Source: Globomyces pollinis-pini
Taxonomy: Eukaryota; Chytridiomycota; Chytridiomycetes; Rhizophydiales; Globomycetaceae
Direction of reading: 5' to 3'
Length of the DNA: 37,789 nt
NCBI GenBank assembly: GCA_025399215.1
Contig: MU621259.1
Coordinates: 1-37,789 of the forward strand
This document shows positions 22,406-31,699 of this stretch, in pieces (position 1 is the first letter of the stretch; each line of letters opens with the position of its first letter). The notes under the pieces are model-generated. The model saw only the letters and a program-made list of their open reading frames with translations. It ran no database searches and was not told where the DNA came from. The position numbers and the translations under genes were made by a program.

Positions 22406-23261
22406 ATGGGAAGATGGCTTTTGTGGTGGCTACTTGCTTTTGTGGATGGAGTTTTTAACACTTTTTCGAATATTCTTATAAATGAATGGGTAACTTAAGA
22501 GAGAATTAATAGATAAAAAGAATTAATCTGGCGAAAACTAATGACTTGTTATCTGATGTTGGTTCCCTGGTACTAGAGAGGAAACAAATAGTAGCAGCTA
22601 ATTTACCTGTGGATGCTGTGGATTCAAAAATTAAAGACTTGTTTAGAAAAATAACGGATATGGTAAATCAAGATGAAGTTAAACTATCTTCAATTGAATC
22701 AACTGGTGAACTGTAATTTGTTATGCAGCTTTTTATTATTAGTTCCACTCAGAAATTAAGAGAAATCGAATCAGAACTTTTGGATCAAAGTAAACAACTG
22801 GATCGATTACAATCTATGTATAATGAAGAAATTGGGTTAGTTTACAAGCCAATGAATAAGATTTCCACATTAGCAAAAAAAGCTTTGGAAACTCCAAATG
22901 AATTCTCTAGATCAAATTCTGAACTAGGGAATGGGGAACTATTGCAATTACACGAAAGGATATTGAATAACCAAGATGCACAGTTGGATTCGTTGGCAGA
23001 ATTACTTGGAAGACAGAAGAAAATAGGAGAAATGATATCCAATGAATTAGATGTTCAAATTGAAATCCTGGATGATGTGGATAACGCAGTGGAGAATACA
23101 GACGCAAGAATGCGACGAGCTAATAATGGTTTGGACAATTTTTTGCAAGCGAGCAATGAAGAATCGAAAGGTGAGGTCTTAATGTTTAACAGTTAGTTTG
23201 TTATTTAATCGGAATACTAAGTATAATCCTTTTTGTGGTGATTGTATTATCGCGTATTTAG
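22406..23261 (+). CDS. Qc-SNARE, syntaxin-8-like
   Basis: A tail-anchored SNARE for endosomal or vacuolar membrane fusion. Four exons (22406-22489, 22513-22712, 22743-23170, 23197-23261) with introns of 23, 30 and 26 bp encode 258 aa; the 23-bp intron is the shortest in the window. A helical N-terminal domain is followed by a SNARE motif at about 161-225, with the zero-layer glutamine at about Q200 (NELDVQIEILDDVD). After the last splice comes a single transmembrane segment (VCYLIGILSIILFVVIVLS). Without that splice the frame ends early and lacks the anchor. The first exon is the least certain part: it reads unusually hydrophobic (MGRWLLWWLLAF), and the true start could be elsewhere upstream. 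Confidence 0.85.
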
Positions 23262-23493
23262 GTCCTTAATCTTAATAAATCCTTATATATATCAAATGAT
23301 TTGAGATTCAAATGAAATCAAATTGAATTGAATTTTTTTATAACACGGACTCTTGTATAAGCAGCACTACCTGACTAGGATACCTCTTTCTTTAAAAAAC
23401 AGTAGAATTTACAGTCAACTGTTATCTAGCATTGGTCACTCATTCTATACCATCCTCAGTACAATTTGAATTCACAATTTTTTTGTTTTTTTC
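23262..23493. other. Intergenic between SNARE and QTRT2
   Basis: AT-rich tandem-gene spacer, 232 bases, with AATAAA at 23274 suitable for SNARE 3'-end formation and a T-rich run (23477-23491) just before the QTRT2 start. No gene is seen. Confidence 0.5.
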
Positions 23494-24957
23494 ATGAACA
23501 TCATCAAAAAGTCATCAGAAAGTGAGGCGAGAATCACCTCGATTTCGATAGGAGATAAAACAAGAACCACTCCATTCGTATTAAATTATACAAAGCAAGG
23601 AGCAGTACCGCATTTGGTAGCGAAAAACAACGTGGACGTTAATATTGCTGCTGAACAGTTTATCGATTTAATTCAACATACATCACATAATAACAGAGAT
23701 GACAAGCCATTGGACTGGAATAGATGTTTTAGAGATTATTTGGGATACAAAGAAAATGCCCTGTTGGTATTGTCTCCTACAGACTTAAATCGAATTGTGA
23801 AGGAAAAAGAATGGGTCAAGGTAACTATTTTTTGTCTTTACCACTTGAAATACTTTAATTATATTTGATTCATAAGATTTGCGTTAATTGTGATAGGGTA
23901 CTGTAAAAGGTATTGGAATGTCCAGCAATGGTTCTGTTCAATTAAGTGTAATTCCAACAATGTTTTCCACACTTATTAATTTGGCAAATCCAGATTTGTG
24001 TATATTGGGAGATCCACAGTTAGCCATATATAATCCCATTCACAATTTTCAAAATTTGGAGTCACAACCTTTAGTACTTAGCAAGAATCAAGAAAGAAAA
24101 GCAAAAAATAGATGGATCGAATGGATATTGAGTTTGATAACCAATCAAAAAGTAAGCTATCCAGTATGGGCCTGTGTACCTGGTGCCAGTGATGTGTTTA
24201 TTAAAGAAAATGCAATAGAAATGACAACACAACTGGACTCGCTAGTATCTGGCTATGGGATTTACTTGCCTACGGTGTCATATCAATCTTTTAATAACCA
24301 AGATCTTAATGTATTAAAAGAAAATGACAAATTTTCAACTATGCGTGATACATTTACTCGTAACTTGAAATCTTTCACGTCAAACATCCCCGAATCGAAG
24401 CCAAGAGCATTGTTTGCTATTCAATCATTCGAGGATGTAGTTATTGCTATTAGGGAAGGGATTGATGTTATTGAAAATAGTTGGCTGGAACCTTTGACTT
24501 TACAAGGTATAATTTCATATTTTTTTTCTAAACTTTCAAAGGAAAAGCACTCTTTGTATCATTCAAAACACCATTGAAGCTATCCAAAATTGGAGAAACA
24601 AAAGATGATGAGAGTATTGTGATTTATCATAAACATTCAATGTTATTTGATATGTCAAAGAAAAAACCACAACAGGAAAATACTGAATTAATCTCCAAAA
24701 CCAATTCAGTATGGCAAAAAGATTTAAGACCATTAGCATTGAATTGTCAATGTTGGACTTGTCAAAAACCACATACGAGAGCATATATTCATCACTTATT
24801 TTGTGTTAATGATATGCTATCCTATGTGATGTTGTATGAGCATAATCTTCATCAATTGAATAGCTTTGTACAAGAAATTCGTGAAAGTATTGAAACTGAC
24901 CAATTTGATACATTTGCTCGTGCTTTTTTAGCTTCCTCAACTTCAAATAAACTATAG
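23494..24957 (+). CDS. QTRT2: Queuine tRNA-ribosyltransferase accessory subunit 2
   Basis: The non-catalytic partner of QTRT1 in the complex that swaps guanine-34 for queuine in GUN-anticodon tRNAs. Exons 23494-23820, 23897-24506 and 24542-24957 encode 450 aa (human 415). The introns are 76 and 35 bp; the first is one of six long ones in the window. The zinc site is clear near the C-terminus: CQCWTCQKPHTRAYIHHLF, with the spaced CxCxxC and the distal His in YEHNLHQLNSF. The TIM-barrel part includes KGIGMSSNGSVQLSVIPTMF and RALFAIQSFEDVVIAIREG. QTRT2 is expected at the outer mitochondrial membrane. QTRT1 is not in the window. The gene is convergent with DRS1, with 54 bp between the stops. Confidence 0.92.
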
Positions 24958-25011
24958 TATTTAACTTAGCTATCACTTTTATTAATAGTTTTGATAATAT
25001 TTAATGATTGT

Positions 25012-27289
25012 TTACTTTCGCTTTTTTCTGCTTCCCATTTCTTGGTCGAAATTGGATCGTTTTTTCTTTCCTCCACCACTGGACTTTTCTGCCGCTGGTT
25101 TGAATGTAGTGATTTTCTTTGGCTTAAGTGATGATTTGACAGAACGAGCGGCAATTTTTTGTTTTGCTTGTTCAACTTTATCTTCTTCTCGTGCTTGCAT
25201 TTGTCGTTTCTTTTTACGAGATAATCCATCTAATTTTCCACGCTTTGGAGTATCTTTGATGATAGGTTCACTTTTTTTTGTTGATTCTAAAATTAGTTTA
25301 AGATAGAATACCTTTAGCGGCAGCCTTTTCGGTCTCAGATTGAAACCAAACTCTTGCAGGACGAGATTTGATTTCATCTTCATACTTTAAGATATTTTCC
25401 GCCTTATTCACTTCCATTTCAGCTTGACTCATCAATTTATCTTCTTTTTCTTCTTCATATATCTCTTTGATAGTTTCTGTTAGCCCTTTTAATACTTCTT
25501 CATATTTTTGCACAACCTTGGAAGGTACAATACGATGTTTCACAACATCCCTTGAATTTTTCAATGCAAGTTTTAATATGATTCTATCTTGTTCTCCTAC
25601 AAGACTCACAGCTCGTCCAGATGCATCTCCTCTGGCAGTACGACCACAACGATGGACATAGATACTATAGGTATTGGGCATATCATAATTGATGACGGTC
25701 TTAATACCTGATATGTCAAGACCACGAGATGCTAAATCTGTACATAAAAGGAAATCGACTTTCTTATCCCTAAATTGCTCCAATGATTCTAAACGCTATC
25801 ACGAATATTAAACAATACAAAAAATACCTGCAGTTGTGTAAGATTACCGTGTAACTCGGCCGCTTTCAAACCCAGTAATCCAAAGACAATCTTCATATGA
25901 TGAGCAGCTGCTTTACTTCGAAAGAAAATAAGAGTTTCGGATGGATAAGTTCTGGAACATAAGGCAGCCAAAATAGCTGGTCTTGCTTCTTCTCGGTGTC
26001 CTCTGATACGAATGAATTCTTGAATCAGCTTGCTTGTCATTGATTGTGCATTATCAACAAACAATCTAATTGGTCTTTGGAGTGATAGTTTAATCAATTC
26101 ATCAATCTAACTATTAGTAAACTGTATTACATTTTCAGTCATCGTTGCTGAAAATAACATAGTCTGACGCTTTTTGGGTGTGTTCTTGATAATTTCATTT
26201 AATTCATCTTTAAATCCATCTTCTAAAATACTACTAATAAGAATGAAGTAAATCTTACCGATCCGCTTCGTCAATAACCAAAATCTCAACATGATCCAAC
26301 GAAAATGATCGAGAATTGTGTATATGATCAATCAATCGACCTATAGATTTAAAAGAACATTCATTTACCTGGTGTGGCAATAACAACATCAGGTAATTTT
26401 CTTAATTCGGCTTCCTGCAGTTTTGTGGACAAACCACCAACACAAAGACATGCCTGAATTGTACTGAACTTTGATAAACTCATGGCAACTGAGTGACATT
26501 GAGCTCCCAATTCTCTTGTAGGAACCAGAATAAGTACACGGATTGCAGGTGTCGATTTTGGTCTAAATAAAAGTCTTTCAAGAATTGGAATCATAAATGC
26601 AGCAGTTTTACCAGACCCAGTTATTGCAGAACCACAAATATCTCGTCCTTGTAAGGCTAGAGGAATGGTTTTAGCTTGGATATCCGTTGGTTTAACCTAA
26701 ACAATTAGCTATGCTCATTAAAATTAAAGAGGGATTGTCGTAAAAATGTAAAACTTACAAATCCCATTGCTGCAATTGCTTTCAAAATTGGACGAGATAA
26801 CGAGAGCGAAGTGAAGGCATCAATTTCGTCATCATTTACAGGGGCAGGTGCTTCTTCAAAATATTCTGCAATTCTTTTATCTTTTAAAACATCTTCTGGG
26901 TCATTTTCATCATCAACCACTGTAATATTTCGTCCCTTTGAAACGTGACGCTCTAGTTCCGCATCATCTACTTCATCGTCTTCATCATCACCAGCATTTT
27001 CAATGACATCTGACTCTAGATTATCATTCAAATGTGCAACATCTTCTCTTCTCTTTTCGATTTTTTCATCCAAAGTTGTTGCAGTTTTTTTGGATTGTTT
27101 GGCAGTTTGCTTTGCATTTGTAAAATCCCAATGATTATTTGGTAATGCCCAATCACCACCTCCATCAGCTTGAAAAGTGAAATTAGAATTGAGTTTCTCT
27201 TTGTTATTTGGAGTAGCTTCTTCTGTAGAGGAGTCTGAGAGAATTGCTTCATCATCGTCTTCAATAGTAGTTAAATTGAGTGGATCCAT
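25012..27289 (-). CDS. DRS1: DEAD-box RNA helicase DRS1/DDX27
   Basis: A nucleolar ATP-dependent helicase needed for 60S ribosomal subunit maturation. Seven exons (27289-26759, 26696-26369, 26340-26259, 26230-26131, 26106-25828, 25795-25312, 25286-25012) with introns of 62, 28, 28, 24, 32 and 25 bp encode 692 aa (yeast Drs1 752). Order: acidic N-terminus; Q motif ([19 protein letters not shown]); motif [22 protein letters not shown] at about 310-313, split by an intron directly after it; SAT; ARGLD; and [10 protein letters not shown]. The C-terminus is lysine-rich ([20 protein letters not shown]), typical of DDX27. It shares with NOL6 a T-tract upstream of the ATG. Confidence 0.93.
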
Positions 27290-27310
27290 TGTTTTAACGA
27301 ATTGAATTCT

Positions 27311-27325
27311 AAAAAAAAAAAAAAA
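27311..27325 (-). promoter_or_regulatory. Poly(dA:dT) tract upstream of DRS1
   Basis: Fifteen A on the plus strand, T15 on the DRS1 coding strand, ending 21 bp before the start codon. It parallels the T19 tract before NOL6. A shared role in ribosome-biogenesis promoters is an inference from two cases. Confidence 0.4.
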
Positions 27326-27366
27326 TTCTTAAATGTTTATTTCGAACAAATGAAATCCAAAAAGTA

Positions 27367-27853
27367 CTATAAATTATCTACATATCCGTAGCTATTGACT
27401 GACCATTTGCCTCTCCCTTTGACTTCAGGTGCAGTGTCAGATATAATTCCCTTGTAGAATTCATAGCTAGATCCTTCCTATCGAAACTAAGATAACTATA
27501 CTTACTTGAGTACGTGGGTCAGGTTCTCCACTATAACAGTCATGGTGGTAAAAGAACCTCATTTTCCGTCCATCTCTTACTATTACATTTTCATGAACCA
27601 TGATAACACGTTTGCATTGTCGACAAGACCAACCTGTTCGATTCGCGACTCCTTTGCTGATTGTCCAATAATCTAGTCCAAATCCCGTTGGTCTGCTGGG
27701 AAAGTTTGCGGATTGTTTAACGGCATTATGGTCAATATTCCACAATTTTTGTTGCACTAACTTTGGACAAGATCCGCCTAGTTTTGAAACCACCTTTGAT
27801 TCCCTTATACTGCTAAGATTCGATTGGCTTTTAGCTTTGTGTTTCTCTTCCAT
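27367..27853 (-). CDS. Small zinc-module protein (LIM/PARP-finger-like), unknown function
   Basis: Exons 27853-27506 and 27477-27367 with a 28-bp intron encode 152 aa. A basic, Ser/Lys-rich N-terminus (about 1-65) is followed by GWSCRQCKRVIMVHENV, then FFYHHDCYSGEPDPRTQ. That gives C77-X2-C80 and H103-X2-C106, a treble-clef-like site. The layout recalls PARP-type fingers (CX2C, about 28-30 residues, HX2C), but the loop is shorter (22), closer to half a LIM domain. The tail after splicing includes APEVKGRGKWSVNSYGYVDN. I do not know the function. The conserved look of the finger and tail and the required splice argue that it is a real gene. Confidence 0.75.
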
Positions 27854-28000
27854 GGCAAACTAAATCATGTTTCAATCCACTCAAACAATAGAAATGGAAA
27901 TCTGACTCATAATGAGTAACATCGAAAGTAATGGATGAGTAGAGAAAGCACTAGATGACTGAAGAAAACAATTTATTAAAACGAAACAAAGATTGCAGAA

Positions 28001-29253
28001 TTAAACCTGTTGACCACAAAGTAAGGTATTGGTAAAATCCATCCAACAGTATGTAGCAGGATAATCTGGCCCGGTTTGTTTCTCTGCAATTTGGGTACCA
28101 ACCATTTCATAAACGCGATCATTATCTCCAATAATAATCACGCTGCAGTTACCTACTTTTCGACACACAGTTGTTATCTGATTAGGCTTGAATTCAGAAT
28201 TTGGAAGGACGTTTGAAAAAGTCGTCCATTTTGCAAATGCACCATTCATGGTAGCCCAAGTAAATCGTAATAATGAGTCGGTAGTTATGGCAAAGACAAC
28301 CATATCGGAATTGAAGCCATTGTCAGTAGTGAAATCAATTGCATCAATATTATCGTTCCACATGTTATATCTTCTCCACGGAGTCCAACCCAAGTCCCCA
28401 TTATTAGGTGCCCATTGAGATTTTACTTGGAACTGATCGAACTTATCCAGTGCAATGACCATCAAAATTCCATCTGAATGAAGAGATGCAGATACCTTCA
28501 CGATATTGGACCCAAGCGCTGAACCTTTATCGTACCAATTCACAGCAGTGCCAAATAGACCAGTCTCGCTGGCGTGATATACATTCCCATCTAATCCTAC
28601 TCCAAACAGATGTAAGTAACCGTCTTTGTTATACCCAGTAGAAATTCCATGCAACGGTGATTCACTATTAATTCCTTTCCATGGCCCCCAAATTTTAGCT
28701 ATATTTCGTGTACGATAAGCTGTTGTTCCATCAACAAGTACAGCAAAAGCAGTCAGCGTTGACAACCGATTCAGAGCAATAGTAAATTCTTGAATGTTCT
28801 GGTCTACAAGTTCCCAACTACTCCAGGAACTGTTAACAGTCGTCTGAGAGCAGGAGTAAAGTGAATCTTGCCGTGAATCATTTGCATTCAATCCACCAAG
28901 ATAAAATATTTCTAATGTGTCATCTGCATTCTTGACAACTTGAACTTGCTTTGCAAAACCCCCAAGAGGTTTCCAGGTGTGCCAACTGCCATTGAGTAAT
29001 TGGTTCTTGTAGTAAACGTCATTTTTAGAACCCAAACTAACCAATACGCCTGAACCATTTTGATACACTCCCGACACAATTTGATTGACTGGTCCTCCAA
29101 TACGATTGTACCCCTGCCAACTATACTGCGAGAACGACGGTCCTGTAGCCACAGATTGAACGTCCAAAGACATTACTATTGTTAAGGAAACCGGTTAACA
29201 GACTTACCTGACTTAACAGCAAGGCCTATAAACCACAAAGATTGAGAGAGCAT
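28001..29253 (-). CDS. Secreted PLL-like beta-propeller protein 1
   Basis: Exons 29253-29208 and 29175-28001 with a 32-bp intron encode 406 aa. Exon 1 carries the signal peptide (MLSQSLWFIGLAVKS). The rest is built of about seven blades with repeated W-rich strands: SWQGYNRIGGPVNQIV, WHTWKPLGGFAKQVQ, WSSWELVDQNIQEF and WTPWRRYNMWNDNIDA. This matches the PLL/DUF346 propeller fold of fucose-binding lectins. A conserved C-terminal Cys pair (YCWMDFTNTLLCG) is shared with protein 2. It is probably a secreted sugar-binding protein; the ligand is not deducible. It is in tandem with protein 2, 148 bp apart. Confidence 0.85.
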
Positions 29254-29401
29254 GATTTGAATTTAAAATTTCAACTTTTTTAAAAAATAAACATTCATTA
29301 GAGATCGCGACTGTTCACGTGATGTTTTTACTACCAAATTTAAACAATCTTAAAATAAACGAAAAGTTTTAATTGTTAAAGGTAAAGGGGAGTTTATTTG
29401 A

Positions 29402-30636
29402 TCAGGTTTGAGTACCGCAGACGATGGAATTGGAATAATCATTCCAACAATAGGTTGGTGGATAGTCAGGCCCAGGAGTAATAGTGGTAGTGTATCTTCC
29501 TTTAAGTTCATAAACATAAGATCCGTCCCCTATAGCTAACAAAGAAATATTAGCATTACGTCTACCGATAATTGCTAGTTGTGGGTCAGCTGATAATGGG
29601 ATGTTCATTGGTTTTAAGAATTTCGTCCAACCAGCAAAGGCACCATTTATGGATCCCCAAGTATAACGCAAAACTTTATCAGTACCGACACCAAAAATTG
29701 CCATGTTACCATTGTTAGTATTGCCAACTACCAGTTGCGTTGGAGAGATGTTGTCATTCCAAAAGTTGTAAGTACGCCATGGTGTCCAGCCGATACCAGC
29801 ACCATTTGGGTTCCATTGAGATCTGAGTTGAATCTGATTGTCCCTACTTAAAGCTAAAACATTGATAGTTCCATCACTATGAAGACCAGCATATACCGTG
29901 GCAATATTCATATCTACCGAATCAAATGATTTAAATTGTTTGAATAAATCATATTCATTTGTATGGTAGACATTATTGTCAATTCCGACTCCAAACACTT
30001 GCAGATATCCTTTTTGGTCGTTAACCAATGCCAGGTTTTTAATATTCTTCGATGTCTCAATTCGTACCCAGTTACTCCAAACAGCATTAGACCTGGTTCG
30101 ATAAGAGACTGAGTTTGTGTTATCAACCATAAAAACCGTCAAATCTCCTCCCACTCTATATCCGCCCACCGCTTCGGACCCAGTTCCATCAAGGACAGTG
30201 CAGGACCAAGTTTTCTGAACTAATGTACAGTGATAGAAAGAAGAGGAGATGCTATTGTTGGTCATTGATCCCACTCCAACAATTTCAACTGACCCACTAG
30301 AGCTAGATGCAATTGACAATGATTGAGCAAATATTCCCGTAGACATCCAAACACCCCATTGATCATCAAGAGTTTGATTCTTGATGATGAGTTTGCCATC
30401 TGGGGAAGAAATTCCCGCCAAATAAGCTACTCCGTCCGGCTTTGTAGCCGCCGCAATTGCTGTCAATTTGGAATCACCTGGTGTTGACAGATATCCTTTC
30501 CAAGTATAAGGGCAGAAAGATGGCCCCAGCGTTGAAGTCGTATAGTTTACAAACTGATTCGGAGAAAGAATTGCTAGATTTTAGATGTATTAATAATACC
30601 AAGCACATTATTGGCAATCAGTAGGATTTTAATCAT
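29402..30636 (-). CDS. Secreted PLL-like beta-propeller protein 2
   Basis: Exons 30636-30600 and 30573-29402 with a 26-bp intron encode 402 aa. The signal peptide is split by the intron (MIKILLIANNVL, then AILSPNQF). The same blade pattern recurs: GPSFCPYTWKGYL, WSNWVRIETSKNI, WTPWRTYNFWNDNISP and FAGWTKFLKPM, ending YCWNDYSNSIVCGTQT. It is a tandem paralogue of protein 1. The GPSF-x2-Y-x-W phrase after the signal and the terminal Cys pair are shared. Both share the phase-1 first intron in or just after the signal peptide. Confidence 0.85.
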
Positions 30637-30790
30637 CTTGTTATTATAAAATTAAGGCAAGCGCGTAAACAACATCTCAATAAAAATAATTTGACCGATA
30701 GTTGAGTCCTCAGTATGTTTACTAAAAAATAAAACTTGAAAGTCTCAATGAGTAGCAAGACTTTTTAATAGCAGATTTATTGGATTACAA

Positions 30791-31657
30791 TTATTGCTTC
30801 TTTTTGATTTTCTCGGTTTTTGATTTCTATATATAAGAATATGATAATGAACCTTGGAGTAAAGCACAATTTGGGCCAAAATCAACCCATTCAAAACTGA
30901 AGCAGCTACATAACCCGCAATCAATTTTGCATCAGGTACTTCTTGCAATGTAGTTCCAATTCTAGCAACTAAACTATAAATAGTAAACCAATAATACCAG
31001 TTCCGGCGAATTGCAAAAAGGTTGTGATGATAGAGAGTTGTCCAGTAGATTTGGCGGTAAAGTTATTATAGATCTGAGGTAATTTAGAACCCACAGAAAT
31101 GAATATAGTCGCTAGCTGTAATGTATTGATTAAACTGTGAGAAACAATATCTTTATCTAATAAAGAATGCACAAGCAAAGCTGTTGTAACTGTGGAAACA
31201 AATGCACCAACATATCGCTTTGAAAAAGTGAAAATCAAGAACATGATGATGTGATTTTGTAGAGCGATAAAAGCACCTTGTAAGGTTGTTAGCTAGAAAA
31301 AAAAGTACCTAGAATATAAGTAATAGTGTAGGATACCTAAGATTAAAGTATGAAAAGCATACCCTCGCCATAAGTAGAGAATGGGTTCCCCAATCTAAAG
31401 TTGTAGGCCAAAGTAATCAAGATAGACAATGTTTCCAGGATAAGAGACAAGAGACTGAGACCTGCAACAGACTGACTACGAATGATGTTGAATATTTGAG
31501 GGAATTTCACCATTACAGCTCCGCCAACAATTCCCACCGACAGACCCTTGGATACCGCAAGCTTATAGCAATGTAAAGATGCAAAATCCAAGGCTAAGAT
31601 AGTTTCTGCACATTTCCTGGTGGTTAAAAGCGCAAGTAATTCTGTAATCGTTTCCAT
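30791..31657 (-). CDS. MPDU1: MPDU1/SL15-like PQ-loop protein
   Basis: An ER membrane protein required for use of dolichol-linked mannose and glucose in N-glycosylation and GPI synthesis. Exons 31657-31363, 31276-30998, 30968-30853 and 30826-30791 encode 241 aa (human 247). The first intron is the 86-bp compound one (separate entry); the others are 29 and 26 bp. The two PQ-loop repeats are visible: VMVKFPQIFNIIRSQSVAGL and GSKLPQIYNNFTAKSTGQL. After splicing, the join YGEG-AFIALQNH aligns with YGEALFLMLQ-type sequence of the family. The last exon gives the KIKKKQ tail, like the Lys-rich end of human MPDU1. The ATG is at 31657; codons upstream of it in frame do not include another ATG. Confidence 0.92.
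31277..31362 (-). other. Compound intron of MPDU1: three tandem ultrashort GT...AG units
   Basis: The 86-nt MPDU1 intron 1 splits exactly into 31362-31337 (26 nt), 31336-31309 (28 nt) and 31308-31277 (32 nt). Each begins GTA and ends AG, and they touch with AG|GT at both junctions. Removal of each unit leaves a fresh GT at the exon edge. The third unit contains CTAAC as a possible branch site. Homology to MPDU1 fixes the outer borders; the inner junctions are read from sequence only. Confidence 0.7.
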
Positions 31658-31699
31658 TGTGGCAATCAATTTCCAACTTTTCTTCAAACCGCGAAGAGT

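Noticed and set aside
25004..25306. Plus-strand open frame opposite the DRS1 3' end
   Set aside because: It reads as the complement of the lysine-rich DRS1 tail (Phe/Leu-rich), a composition artefact.
28188..28418. Plus-strand open frame opposite the propeller gene 1
   Set aside because: It is a shadow of a W-rich repeat coding sequence, with no independent support.
31277..31362. Reading the MPDU1 join as an ordinary intron ending at 31337 or at 31293
   Set aside because: Both give an in-frame stop or break the frame; only the acceptor at 31277 restores the family alignment.
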